Positions 7,362 through 14,426 of a stretch of DNA of 17,534 nt are shown in pieces. The first letter of the stretch is position 1; the number at the start of each line of letters is the position of its first letter. Source of the DNA: an uncultured Acinetobacter sp. (GTDB taxonomy: Bacteria; Pseudomonadota; Gammaproteobacteria; Pseudomonadales; Moraxellaceae); contig NZ_CALUDM010000079.1 in NCBI RefSeq assembly GCF_943914805.1, positions 1 through 17,534 on the forward strand, written 5' to 3'. The notes under the pieces were generated by a model. The model worked only from the letters and a program-made list of their open reading frames with translations, was not told the DNA's origin and made no database searches. The position numbers and the translations under genes were made by a program.

Positions 7362-7613
7362 ATGAATAGTGAACAGCTCACTGAAATCTTAAAAGCAGCT
7401 TTTCCTGATGCTGAAGTTGCTGTCAGTGGACAAGCAGGTAAATTTGACCTCCGTATTGTAGACGATCAATTTGAAGGGAAGCGTCCCGTTGCTCGTCAGC
7501 AAACAGTGTATCAACCGCTTAATTCCTATATCGCAAGTGGCGCAGTTCATGCTGTGACTATTCGTGCAATGACTAAAGAAGAATGGCGCAAAGCCAGTAT
7601 GTTTGGAGCTTAA
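7362..7613 (+). CDS. ibaG: BolA-family protein IbaG
   Basis: This 83-residue protein matches E. coli IbaG (YrbA, 84 residues) along its length. It has the VSG near residue 22, FEGKRPVARQQTVYQPL in the centre, and the C-terminal HAVTIRAMTKEEW, which includes the conserved His of the BolA fold. BolA proteins work with monothiol glutaredoxins in iron-sulfur cluster handling, and IbaG is linked to acid stress in E. coli. The ATG at 7362 is chosen because GAGG lies eight bases upstream and it gives the family length. An in-frame TTG at 7299 would add 21 unlikely residues. It lies six bases before murA, an association conserved in many gammaproteobacteria, so the two should be cotranscribed. Confidence 0.9.
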   Translation: MNSEQLTEILKAAFPDAEVAVSGQAGKFDLRIVDDQFEGKRPVARQQTVYQPLNSYIASGAVHAVTIRAMTKEEWRKASMFGA

Positions 7614-7619
7614 GCGTTA

Positions 7620-8885
7620 ATGGATAAATTCTTAATTCAAGGTGGCGTAAAATTAGAAGGTGAAGTTCGTATCTCAGGTGCGAAGAATGCTGCTTTACCT
7701 TTATTGGCTGCCATGATTCTTGCAGATACACCGATTACCTTAACCAATGTTCCAAATCTTAAAGATGTGAATACTTTGGTTAAATTGATTGGTGGTTTAG
7801 GGGTAACGATAAGTTATCAATGGGATACAGTTGTTGCTGATACCTCGACGCTAGATAATCAATTTGCACCTTATGAATTGGTTAAAACCATGCGTGCATC
7901 AATTTTGGTGCTCGGTCCTTTATTGGCGCGCTATGGTAGTGCTAAAGTTTCACTACCTGGTGGATGTGCAATTGGTTCTCGCCCTGTAGATCAACATTTA
8001 AAAGCACTTGAAGCCTTAGGTGCGCAAATTGAAGTTGAAGCAGGTTATGTGCATGCAAAAGTAGATGGTCGCTTAAAAGGTGGTGAAGTCATTTTTGACA
8101 TGGTCACTGTAGGTGGGACAGAAAATATTTTAACTGCTGCTGTTTTGGCGGATGGTGTAACTACAATACGTAATGCTGCCCGTGAACCCGAAATCACAGA
8201 TCTTGCGCAAATGTTGATTAAAATGGGCGCAAAAATTGAAGGTTTAGACACAGATACATTAGTTGTGACTGGTGTTGAAAGCTTACATGGTTGTGAATAT
8301 GCAGTTGTTGCAGACCGTATTGAAACAGGTTCATATTTAGCTGCTGCTGCAATTACTGGTGGACGAGTTAAAACCACGCATACCGATCCAAATTTATTGG
8401 AATCAGTACTCGATAAGTTTGAAGAAATGGGTGCAGAAGTGACCCGTGGTGACGACTGGATCGAACTGGATATGATGGGTAAACGTCCAAAAGCGGTAAG
8501 CTTCCAAACTTTACCACACCCAGATTTTCCAACAGATATGCAAGCACAGATCATGGCAGTCAATGCAATTGGTCGTGGTTTCGCTACAATTTCTGAAACG
8601 ATTTTTGAAAATCGCTTTATGCATGTACCTGAATTGGCACGTATGGGTGCAAATATTCAGGTTGAAGGTAATGATGCAGTTGTGACAGGCGTAGAAAAAC
8701 TTTCTGCTGCACCTGTGATGGCGACAGATTTACGTGCTTCATTCTCCTTGGTACTGGCTGCTTTAGCTGCAGAAGGCGAAACGATCGTTGATCGTATTTA
8801 TCATATTGATCGTGGTTATGAAGATATTGAGGCGAAACTACAAAGTATTGGCGCCCAAATTAAGCGAGTGAGCGAGACAAGTTAA
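7620..8885 (+). CDS. murA: UDP-N-acetylglucosamine 1-carboxyvinyltransferase MurA
   Basis: This 421-residue enzyme (E. coli 419) transfers enolpyruvate from PEP to UDP-GlcNAc, the first committed step of peptidoglycan synthesis, in the cytoplasm. Lys22 in SGAKNAALP binds substrate. Cys116 in LPGGCAIGSRP is the catalytic residue that fosfomycin alkylates, so the enzyme should be of the fosfomycin-sensitive type. The later family motif PHPDFPTDMQAQ is also intact. It starts six bases after ibaG, with only a distant GGAG (7605-7608), which suggests coupled translation. Its stop codon overlaps the hisG start by one base. Confidence 0.97.
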   Translation: MDKFLIQGGVKLEGEVRISGAKNAALPLLAAMILADTPITLTNVPNLKDVNTLVKLIGGLGVTISYQWDTVVADTSTLDNQFAPYELVKTMRASILVLGPLLARYGSAKVSLPGGCAIGSRPVDQHLKALEALGAQIEVEAGYVHAKVDGRLKGGEVIFDMVTVGGTENILTAAVLADGVTTIRNAAREPEITDLAQMLIKMGAKIEGLDTDTLVVTGVESLHGCEYAVVADRIETGSYLAAAAITGGRVKTTHTDPNLLESVLDKFEEMGAEVTRGDDWIELDMMGKRPKAVSFQTLPHPDFPTDMQAQIMAVNAIGRGFATISETIFENRFMHVPELARMGANIQVEGNDAVVTGVEKLSAAPVMATDLRASFSLVLAALAAEGETIVDRIYHIDRGYEDIEAKLQSIGAQIKRVSETS

Positions 8886-9574
8886 TGAGCGATATGAGAA
8901 ACGATGATCCAAACTTTGACGTAATGGGCAATTTTGATCATGGTTTAACTTTAGCATTGAGTAAAGGACGTATCTTAAAAGAAACTTTACCTTTACTTGA
9001 AACTGCTGGAATTAACTTATTGGAAGATCCAGACAAATCTCGTAAGTTGATTTTCCCAACAACACATAAACAAGTACGTATCCTAATTTTACGTGCTTCT
9101 GATGTACCAACCTATGTGGAAAATGGTGCAGCAGATATTGGTGTTGCAGGTAAAGATGTACTTATGGAACATGGCGCACAAAATGTCTATGAACCATTGG
9201 ATTTGAAAATTGCCAACTGTAAATTAATGACAGCGGGCAAAGTCGGCATGGTACGTCCAAAAGGGCGTTTAAAAATTGCAACCAAGTATGTAAATTTAAC
9301 ACGTCAATATTATGCAAGCCTTGGTGAGCAGGTTGATGTAATTAAACTTTATGGATCAATGGAGCTTGCGCCATTGGTTGGTTTGGGGGATTACATTGTC
9401 GATGTGGTGGATACAGGAAATACTTTACGTGCCAATGGTTTAGAGCCATTAGAAGAAATTTGCAAAGTATCTTCACGTTTGATTGTGAATAAAGCCAGTT
9501 TTAAACGCAAACAAGCATTATTAAATCCAATCCTTGAACAGCTTGAAAAAGCAGTTGCAGAACGTCAAAACTAA
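8885..9574 (+). CDS. hisG: ATP phosphoribosyltransferase catalytic subunit HisG (short form)
   Basis: This enzyme joins ATP and PRPP in the first step of histidine synthesis. At 229 residues it is the short form: it has the catalytic domains but lacks the C-terminal ACT-like regulatory domain of the roughly 300-residue long form. Motifs include LTLALSKGRI (21-30), RASDVPTYVENGAADIGVAG (70-89) and the PRPP loop DVVDTGNTLRANGL (173-186). Short HisG needs HisZ for activity and histidine feedback, and no hisZ lies in this window. The first 18 or so residues precede the conserved core, so the ATG at 8894 or 8924 could be the true start. The ATG at 8885 is kept because it overlaps the murA stop (TAATG). 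The transcript ends at the terminator just downstream. Confidence 0.95.
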   Translation: MSDMRNDDPNFDVMGNFDHGLTLALSKGRILKETLPLLETAGINLLEDPDKSRKLIFPTTHKQVRILILRASDVPTYVENGAADIGVAGKDVLMEHGAQNVYEPLDLKIANCKLMTAGKVGMVRPKGRLKIATKYVNLTRQYYASLGEQVDVIKLYGSMELAPLVGLGDYIVDVVDTGNTLRANGLEPLEEICKVSSRLIVNKASFKRKQALLNPILEQLEKAVAERQN

Positions 9575-9607
9575 ATTCATGTATTGAATCTATTTTGTGA
9601 ATAAATG

Positions 9608-9633
9608 ACCGTCCATGTTTGGGCGGTTTTTTT
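9608..9633 (+). terminator. Rho-independent terminator after hisG
   Basis: ACCGTCCA (9608-9615) pairs with TGGGCGGT (9620-9627), with one G-T wobble, over a four-base loop. Seven T residues follow. It ends ibaG-murA-hisG, so hisD needs its own promoter. Confidence 0.88.
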
Positions 9634-9651
9634 ATTCTAGATTTAAAATAT

Positions 9652-9993
9652 TTAACTCGTTATGCAATAGGATTCGATTCGAATGAGCTTGTTTGAATGA
9701 TCAAAAGTATAAAGGTCACATGCTTGAATGATTGTATTAGTATTTGCATGATAAAATTCAGCAGTCCCTTGAATAATCACGGTATTTAAAGATTGATGTT
9801 GTGCATGAATCGTGAACTGATGTGGTGTTGCATTGAAATGAGATTGTATTAAATTACATTGGGTTATTATATTTTCTTTTCCCTTTATATGTTGCTCTCC
9901 AATAATATGCCATTCAATATCCTCGGCGAAATATTGAAAAACAGAACTAAATTGACCTAATGAGAATGTCTGAGCTATTTCTTTTATTTGCAT
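9652..9993 (-). CDS. small NTF2/SnoaL-like protein
   Basis: This 113-residue cytoplasmic protein has the look of the SnoaL-like NTF2 fold. An N-terminal helix leads into FAEDIEWHIIGEQHIKGKENI (20 residues or so in), followed by alternating strands including TVIIQGTAEFYHANTNT and a final IRIESYCI. It has no signal peptide or membrane segment. Members of the fold include isomerases, hydrolases and many proteins of unknown role, so no reaction can be assigned. It converges on hisG, and the hisG terminator lies between the two genes. The start at 9993 has only a weak GGA seven bases upstream. It stands between hisG and hisD, which I would expect to be adjacent in this block, so it may be an insertion. 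Confidence 0.7.
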   Translation of the reverse strand: MQIKEIAQTFSLGQFSSVFQYFAEDIEWHIIGEQHIKGKENIITQCNLIQSHFNATPHQFTIHAQHQSLNTVIIQGTAEFYHANTNTIIQACDLYTFDHSNKLIRIESYCITS

Positions 9994-10133
9994 CTTAAAT
10001 CCGATAACCGTTTTTAATTTTTAAATAGATATATAACATTATTTTCGTAATGGCATTCAGTGAGTTTGCCATCTAGAACATCGGGTGACGAAAGTATTTT
10101 CCTATAAAACTAAATAGAATTGACGATGTTATC

Positions 10134-10194
10134 TTACCCACAAGACAGGCAAAACAAGGTAAACTAAATCTTTCCTAAACAACCTTGTGGGTAA
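10134..10194 (+). promoter_or_regulatory. inverted-repeat leader that can mask the hisD ribosome binding site
   Basis: TTACCCACAAG (10134-10144) is exactly complementary to CTTGTGGGTAA (10184-10194), which contains the GTGGG region just upstream of the hisD ATG. A second segment, ACAAGGT (10154-10160), is complementary to ACCTTGT (10182-10188). The two left arms thus compete for overlapping right-arm bases. A 13-codon frame without a clear ribosome binding site (10126-10167) runs through both left arms and holds no His codons. This is consistent with a translational switch, but no ligand or protein is implied by the sequence. Confidence 0.45.
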
Positions 10195-10198
10195 ATTG

Positions 10199-11488
10199 AT
10201 GCGACGTTTATCGACTCAAGAGCAGAACTTTAAGCAAGTCTTTGCTGACTTGTTAGCTTTTGAAACAGTGAGTGATCCTGAACTTTTAAAAACAGTAGAC
10301 CAAATTATTGCAGATGTACGCCAACATGGTGATGCACATGTACTTAAGCTCACTCAACAGTTCGATCGACATCCAGCGCATCAATTTTCAGATTTAGAAC
10401 TGTCACAAGAGCAACTTAAAGCAGCATTTGAAGGTTTAACGACAGAAGTAAGTGAAGCTTTAGAAATGGCTGCAAAGCGTATTCGTACTTTTCACCAAGC
10501 TCAAAAACAAGAGGGCTGGACGTATATAGATGAGTTGGGAAATACACTGGGGCAGAAAGTAACACCATTAGATCGTGTGGGGATCTACGTTCCGGGCGGT
10601 TTGGCGTCTTATCCATCTTCTGTGTTAATGAATGCTGTTCCTGCACATGTTGCAGGTGTACAAGAAATTATTATGGTTGTACCTGCACCGAATGGTGAAT
10701 TAAATCCATTGGTATTGGCGGCTGCCTATTTGGCAGGTGTCCATCGTGTGTTTACTATTGGTGGTGCGCAAGCCGTTGCAGCATTGGCTTATGGTACAGA
10801 AACCATTCCCCAAGTTGATAAAATTACTGGACCAGGGAATCGTTTTGTTGCAGCTGCAAAACGTGCAGTATTTGGTCAAGTCGGTATTGATATGATCGCA
10901 GGGCCTTCTGAAATTTTAGTGTATGCAGAAGGTCAAAATAATGCGCAATGGTTGGCGATGGATGTATTGTCTCAAGCTGAACATGACACTGTTGCACAAG
11001 CTATTTTTATTACACCTGATGAACAGCTTTTAAACGAAGTTGAGCAAGCCATAGAATCACATTTGGCTGCTTTACCTAAAGCTGAAATTGCGCGAACTTC
11101 GATAGCGAATCGTGGTGCATTGGTATTGGTGAAAGATCGTCAAGAAGCCATTGATTTAATTAATCAAGTTGCACCTGAACATTTAGAGCTTTGTTTAGAT
11201 GAAGCTGAAGCGATGTCAGAAAGCATTCGCCATGCAGGTGCAATTTTCATGGGGCGTTATACACCTGAAGCCATTGGTGACTATTGTGCAGGGCCAAACC
11301 ATGTATTACCCACTTCAGGTACAGCACGTTTTTCATCTCCATTAGGTGTGTACGATTTCCAAAAACGTTCAAGTCTGATTATGTGTTCTGAACAAGGTGT
11401 AAAACCACTTGCTAAAACAGCAGATATTCTTGCACAGCAAGAGAATTTAGATGCGCATGCAAGATCAGCAAGATATCGTTATAAATAA
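10199..11488 (+). CDS. hisD: histidinol dehydrogenase HisD
   Basis: This 429-residue zinc enzyme oxidises L-histidinol to L-histidine in two NAD-dependent steps, the end of the pathway. The residues align closely with E. coli numbering. Zinc ligands are Gln259 and His262 (SQAEHD), Asp361 (GDYCAGPNH) and His420 (LDAHARS). The catalytic pair is Glu327-His328 (VAPEHLE). The NAD-site motifs GIYVPGG (128-134) and TGPGN (210-214) are present. The ATG at 10199 (MRRLST) is chosen. A GTG 12 bases earlier (10187) is in frame but falls inside the inverted repeat. hisC follows after a 165-base repeat-rich gap. Confidence 0.95.
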   Translation: MRRLSTQEQNFKQVFADLLAFETVSDPELLKTVDQIIADVRQHGDAHVLKLTQQFDRHPAHQFSDLELSQEQLKAAFEGLTTEVSEALEMAAKRIRTFHQAQKQEGWTYIDELGNTLGQKVTPLDRVGIYVPGGLASYPSSVLMNAVPAHVAGVQEIIMVVPAPNGELNPLVLAAAYLAGVHRVFTIGGAQAVAALAYGTETIPQVDKITGPGNRFVAAAKRAVFGQVGIDMIAGPSEILVYAEGQNNAQWLAMDVLSQAEHDTVAQAIFITPDEQLLNEVEQAIESHLAALPKAEIARTSIANRGALVLVKDRQEAIDLINQVAPEHLELCLDEAEAMSESIRHAGAIFMGRYTPEAIGDYCAGPNHVLPTSGTARFSSPLGVYDFQKRSSLIMCSEQGVKPLAKTADILAQQENLDAHARSARYRYK

Positions 11489-11491
11489 GTT

Positions 11492-11628
11492 GAACCCCTC
11501 ATTCATTTAGAAATGAATGTGCCTCTCCTTCAGGGAGAGGCTAGGAGAGGGGAAATATTGAATTTGGTTTGGAAGATGACCTCTCCCAAATCCTCTTCTA
11601 AAAAGGAGAGGGCTTACGTGATCGTAAG
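11492..11628. repeat. palindrome-rich REP/MITE-like element between hisD and hisC
   Basis: This non-coding stretch packs several stems. CATTCATTT pairs with AAATGAATG (11500-11519), GCCTCTCC with GGAGAGGC (11521-11541), and CTTACG with CGTAAG (11613-11628). CCTCTCC and GGAGAGG words recur in both orientations across about 11522-11611, including a CCTCTCCC...GGAGAGGG pair that flanks an AT-rich core. The GC-rich CCTCTCC motif stands out from the AT-rich surroundings and resembles dispersed repeats of Moraxellaceae, as far as I recall. It may act as a transcript-processing or attenuating structure within his mRNA. Confidence 0.65.
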
Positions 11629-11653
11629 TTGAGCACATAAATGAGAAATAGAG

Positions 11654-12751
11654 ATGTCAACAATTACAGCGCAACAAATGCGTTTTTGGAGTCCATCTGT
11701 ACGTAAGCTAGAGCCATACGTACCAGGTGAGCAACCTAAAATTCAGAACTTATTAAAATTAAATACCAATGAAAACCCGTATCCGCCTTCACCTAAAGTG
11801 GTGGCTGCAGTTCAGGCTGTATTAGTCAATTCAGCAGATGCTTTGCGTCTTTATCCTGATCCAGATGCAACGGCATTGAAACAAGCGATTGCAAAACAAC
11901 AGCATATTGATGTTAGCCATGTTTTTGTGGGAAATGGTTCAGATGAAGTTTTAGCACATATTTTTAAAGCATTTTTTGTGCAAGATAAACCGATTCTCTA
12001 TCCAGATATTACTTATAGTTTTTATCCTGTTTATAGTCAATTCTTCGAAATCAGTACACAAACCAAAATTTTACCGTTGAATGATGATTTTGAAATTAAT
12101 GTAGATGACTATAAACAACCGAATGGTGGCATTATTATCACCAATCCGAATGCGCCAACCAGTATTGCATTAGGACTAACAGCGATTGAGGAAGTTTTAC
12201 AAGCTAATCCTGATTCAGTGGTTGTTATTGATGAAGCTTATGTAGATTTTGGTGCAGAATCAGCGGTGAGTTTGGTTGAAAAATACGACAATTTGGTGGT
12301 GTGTCAAACCACATCTAAATCACGTTCATTAGCTGGATTACGTGTTGGTTTTGCTATAGCACAACCCCATTTAATTGCCGCTTTAGAAGCAGTGAAGAAC
12401 AGTTTTAACTCTTATCCAATTGATCGTTTTGCAATTGCTGCTGCTGTGGCATCATTTGAAGATCAAGAATATTTTGAAGCGCAATGTCAAAAGGTCATTG
12501 AAAGCCGAGATAAATTGGTAGTGGATTTAGAAGCGCTTGGCTTTAGAATATTGCCATCAAAAGCTAATTTTATTTTTGCTTCTTTAACATCAAAAGATGC
12601 AGGAGAATTAGCAAAACAATTGCGTGAAAAAGGTATTATTGTGCGTTATTTCAATAAGCCACGTATCAATCAGTTCTTACGTATCACCATTGGTACAGAC
12701 GAACAGAATCAACGTTTAGTCGATACTTTGAAAAATGATATTTTGGTGTGA
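11654..12751 (+). CDS. hisC: histidinol-phosphate aminotransferase HisC
   Basis: This 365-residue PLP enzyme of fold type I moves an amino group from glutamate to imidazole-acetol phosphate in histidine synthesis. The family opening LNTNENPYPPSP is at 36-47. Asn166 (TNPNAPT), Asp193 and Tyr196 (VIDEAYVDF) lie around the cofactor. Lys222 in TTSKSRSLAGLRVGF is the Schiff-base lysine, and Arg230 binds phosphate. The ATG at 11654 has only a weak purine stretch (AGAAATAGAG) upstream. It is the last his gene in the window and ends 43 bases before a terminator it shares with pabB. Confidence 0.95.
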   Translation: MSTITAQQMRFWSPSVRKLEPYVPGEQPKIQNLLKLNTNENPYPPSPKVVAAVQAVLVNSADALRLYPDPDATALKQAIAKQQHIDVSHVFVGNGSDEVLAHIFKAFFVQDKPILYPDITYSFYPVYSQFFEISTQTKILPLNDDFEINVDDYKQPNGGIIITNPNAPTSIALGLTAIEEVLQANPDSVVVIDEAYVDFGAESAVSLVEKYDNLVVCQTTSKSRSLAGLRVGFAIAQPHLIAALEAVKNSFNSYPIDRFAIAAAVASFEDQEYFEAQCQKVIESRDKLVVDLEALGFRILPSKANFIFASLTSKDAGELAKQLREKGIIVRYFNKPRINQFLRITIGTDEQNQRLVDTLKNDILV

Positions 12752-12794
12752 TTGAAAATTTTCAATAATTGCTTCTTATCTGACATAGAACTTT

Positions 12795-12824
12795 AAAAAA
12801 GCGAATCTTATGATTCGCTTTTTT
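12795..12824. terminator. shared bidirectional terminator of hisC and pabB
   Basis: A perfect 13-bp stem (AAAAAAGCGAATC at 12795-12807, complement at 12812-12824) has the loop TTAT and A/T runs on both sides. The pabB stop codon occupies the loop (12808-12810), so the minus-strand stem arm also encodes the last PabB residues. Confidence 0.9.
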
Positions 12825-14166
12825 GCACAATAGGGTTGTACCAAGTATTGAGCAAATCCAACATTGCAGAGACTTTATCAAAACATTCTTGATACTCTGC
12901 ATCACAATCAGATGCAATGGTGATCCCACCACCTGCCCATAAAGACACTTCATTTTGGTATTTTTGAATAGAACGAATCAAAATATTCCAAGAACCTGTG
13001 CCATCAAAATTAAAATATCCCATAGATCCACAGTATGCACCTCGTGGAGCACTTTCTAATTCTTCAATAATTTGTATGGCTCGGATTTTGGGAGCACCTG
13101 TGATTGACCCACCCGGAAGAGCTGAAAGCAACATTTCAAAAGGATTGACGTTTTCTTTTAAAGTTGCTGTTACTTCACTGACCATATGGTGAACTTGATT
13201 AAATGATTCAATATTAAAAAGTTTTGGTGTTTGAACAGAGCCTACTTCTGCATAAACACTTAAATCATTGCGTAATAAATCTACAATCATGACATTCTCA
13301 GCTTGATCTTTTTGAGAATGAATCAAGGTTTGTTTAGATTGCTCGTCTTGAATAGGATCTTCATAACGAGGCATTGTACCTTTAATCGGTTTGGTGATGA
13401 TTTTTCGATTGGCTTCAAAATCAATAAATAATTCAGGGGAACAACTTAATAATTCAAAATCATCAATTTTTAAATAACCTGAGTAGGGCGCATCGGTGAG
13501 TTGCCAAAACTGCTCAGCAGTATCGAGTAAGTCACCACTCGCTTGAGTTGTAAATTCTTGAGTTAAATTGATTTGATAACAATCACCTGCTTTGATGTAA
13601 TTTTGAATTTTTCTAAATGCTTGAGAATATTCAGATTTAGACCATGTTGGGCGGCAAGGTGAAAGTAGCTGAAAATTTTGAGCGTTGTTTTGCTTAGTGG
13701 AGAGTAAATCCTGAATATATTGAAGTAATTGTTCTGCATAGGCTTCAGTGCTGTAAAAAATCCATTGATTATACTCAAGTTTTATAAATGTTTTATATAG
13801 ACCAATAAATAGATTCGGTTGATTTTTGAATTGAGCATCAATGTTTTGTTGACTCGCAAAATTATAATCAATAAACCCAATATAACCGCCTTGAAAACCA
13901 TGAGAGTGTGTTGGCGTTAATGGTGAAGTAGAAAACTGAATAAATTCATTGAAATGTTTAATATTTTGATTGATTTGATAATTTAGAAGTGTATTTCTTT
14001 GATAAAAGTTAAGTTGGTCTTTTGTTGCAATACAATAACTTTCAGGTAAAAACGCAACCAATAATTCACCTGAATTTTTTAAATAGGTACAACCAAACAA
14101 CAGTTTAAACTTCTGTAATGTATCTGAAATGCTTTTTGAGGAAAAATCTAATGGCTTCCGAAACAT
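12808..14166 (-). CDS. pabB: aminodeoxychorismate synthase component I PabB
   Basis: This 452-residue enzyme converts chorismate plus ammonia, supplied by PabA, into 4-amino-4-deoxychorismate for folate. An N-terminal anthranilate-synthase-like domain (about 15-140) includes GFQGGYIGFIDY. The chorismate-binding domain (about 172-435) has PIKGTMPRYED with Lys262, NVMIVDLLRNDLS, PGGSITGAPK and WAGGGITIASD. The Lys in PIKGT marks PabB, since TrpE has Ala there. No pabA or pabC is adjacent. The ATG at 14166 has no clear ribosome binding site, so expression may be low. Its last codons form one arm of the terminator shared with hisC. Confidence 0.93.
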   Translation of the reverse strand: MFRKPLDFSSKSISDTLQKFKLLFGCTYLKNSGELLVAFLPESYCIATKDQLNFYQRNTLLNYQINQNIKHFNEFIQFSTSPLTPTHSHGFQGGYIGFIDYNFASQQNIDAQFKNQPNLFIGLYKTFIKLEYNQWIFYSTEAYAEQLLQYIQDLLSTKQNNAQNFQLLSPCRPTWSKSEYSQAFRKIQNYIKAGDCYQINLTQEFTTQASGDLLDTAEQFWQLTDAPYSGYLKIDDFELLSCSPELFIDFEANRKIITKPIKGTMPRYEDPIQDEQSKQTLIHSQKDQAENVMIVDLLRNDLSVYAEVGSVQTPKLFNIESFNQVHHMVSEVTATLKENVNPFEMLLSALPGGSITGAPKIRAIQIIEELESAPRGAYCGSMGYFNFDGTGSWNILIRSIQKYQNEVSLWAGGGITIASDCDAEYQECFDKVSAMLDLLNTWYNPIVQKSES

Positions 14167-14243
14167 AGGGAGTTTGAACTCAATAAAATACGCAATAATA
14201 CAGGCTATTTTACCTGAAAATGGAGCTTTAAAAAGTGTTTACC

Positions 14244-14274
14244 GTTTATCGGTTAGTTATCGTTTTTGATAAAC
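14244..14274. promoter_or_regulatory. palindromic operator candidate upstream of filA
   Basis: GTTTATC (14244-14250) is the inverted partner of GATAAAC (14268-14274). A nested palindrome pairs TTATC (14257-14261) with GATAA (14268-14272), and TTATCG is directly repeated. It lies just upstream of the candidate filA promoter and between divergent genes, as an operator would. Confidence 0.35.
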
Positions 14275-14279
14275 AGCAG

Positions 14280-14308
14280 TTGAACAAAAATTAACATGCA
14301 GTTAATTT
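14280..14308 (+). promoter_or_regulatory. candidate sigma-70 promoter for filA
   Basis: TTGAAC (14280-14285) is a good -35, followed after 17 bases by TAATTT (14303-14308), a modest -10. The predicted start leaves an untranslated leader of about 80-115 bases. Confidence 0.35.
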
Positions 14309-14426
14309 AAAAGGGCAAAACGGACTACTCAAGGATTGAAGTTTCTGTTGTAAAAAAACAAAAACAACATGGAACTGCGGAGAGTGGTTAAAAATGAAAA
14401 AAAATGCTCTTGGGAGAGTACATATT

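Noticed and set aside
8045..8563. 172-codon open frame on the minus strand inside murA
   Set aside because: It is fully antisense to the conserved MurA coding sequence, has a biased Ser/Ile/Thr composition and no recognisable motif, so it is a shadow frame.
10126..10167. his-type leader peptide
   Set aside because: The 13-residue frame has no His codons and no ribosome binding site, so a classical histidine attenuator is not supported. It is kept only as part of the hairpin observation.
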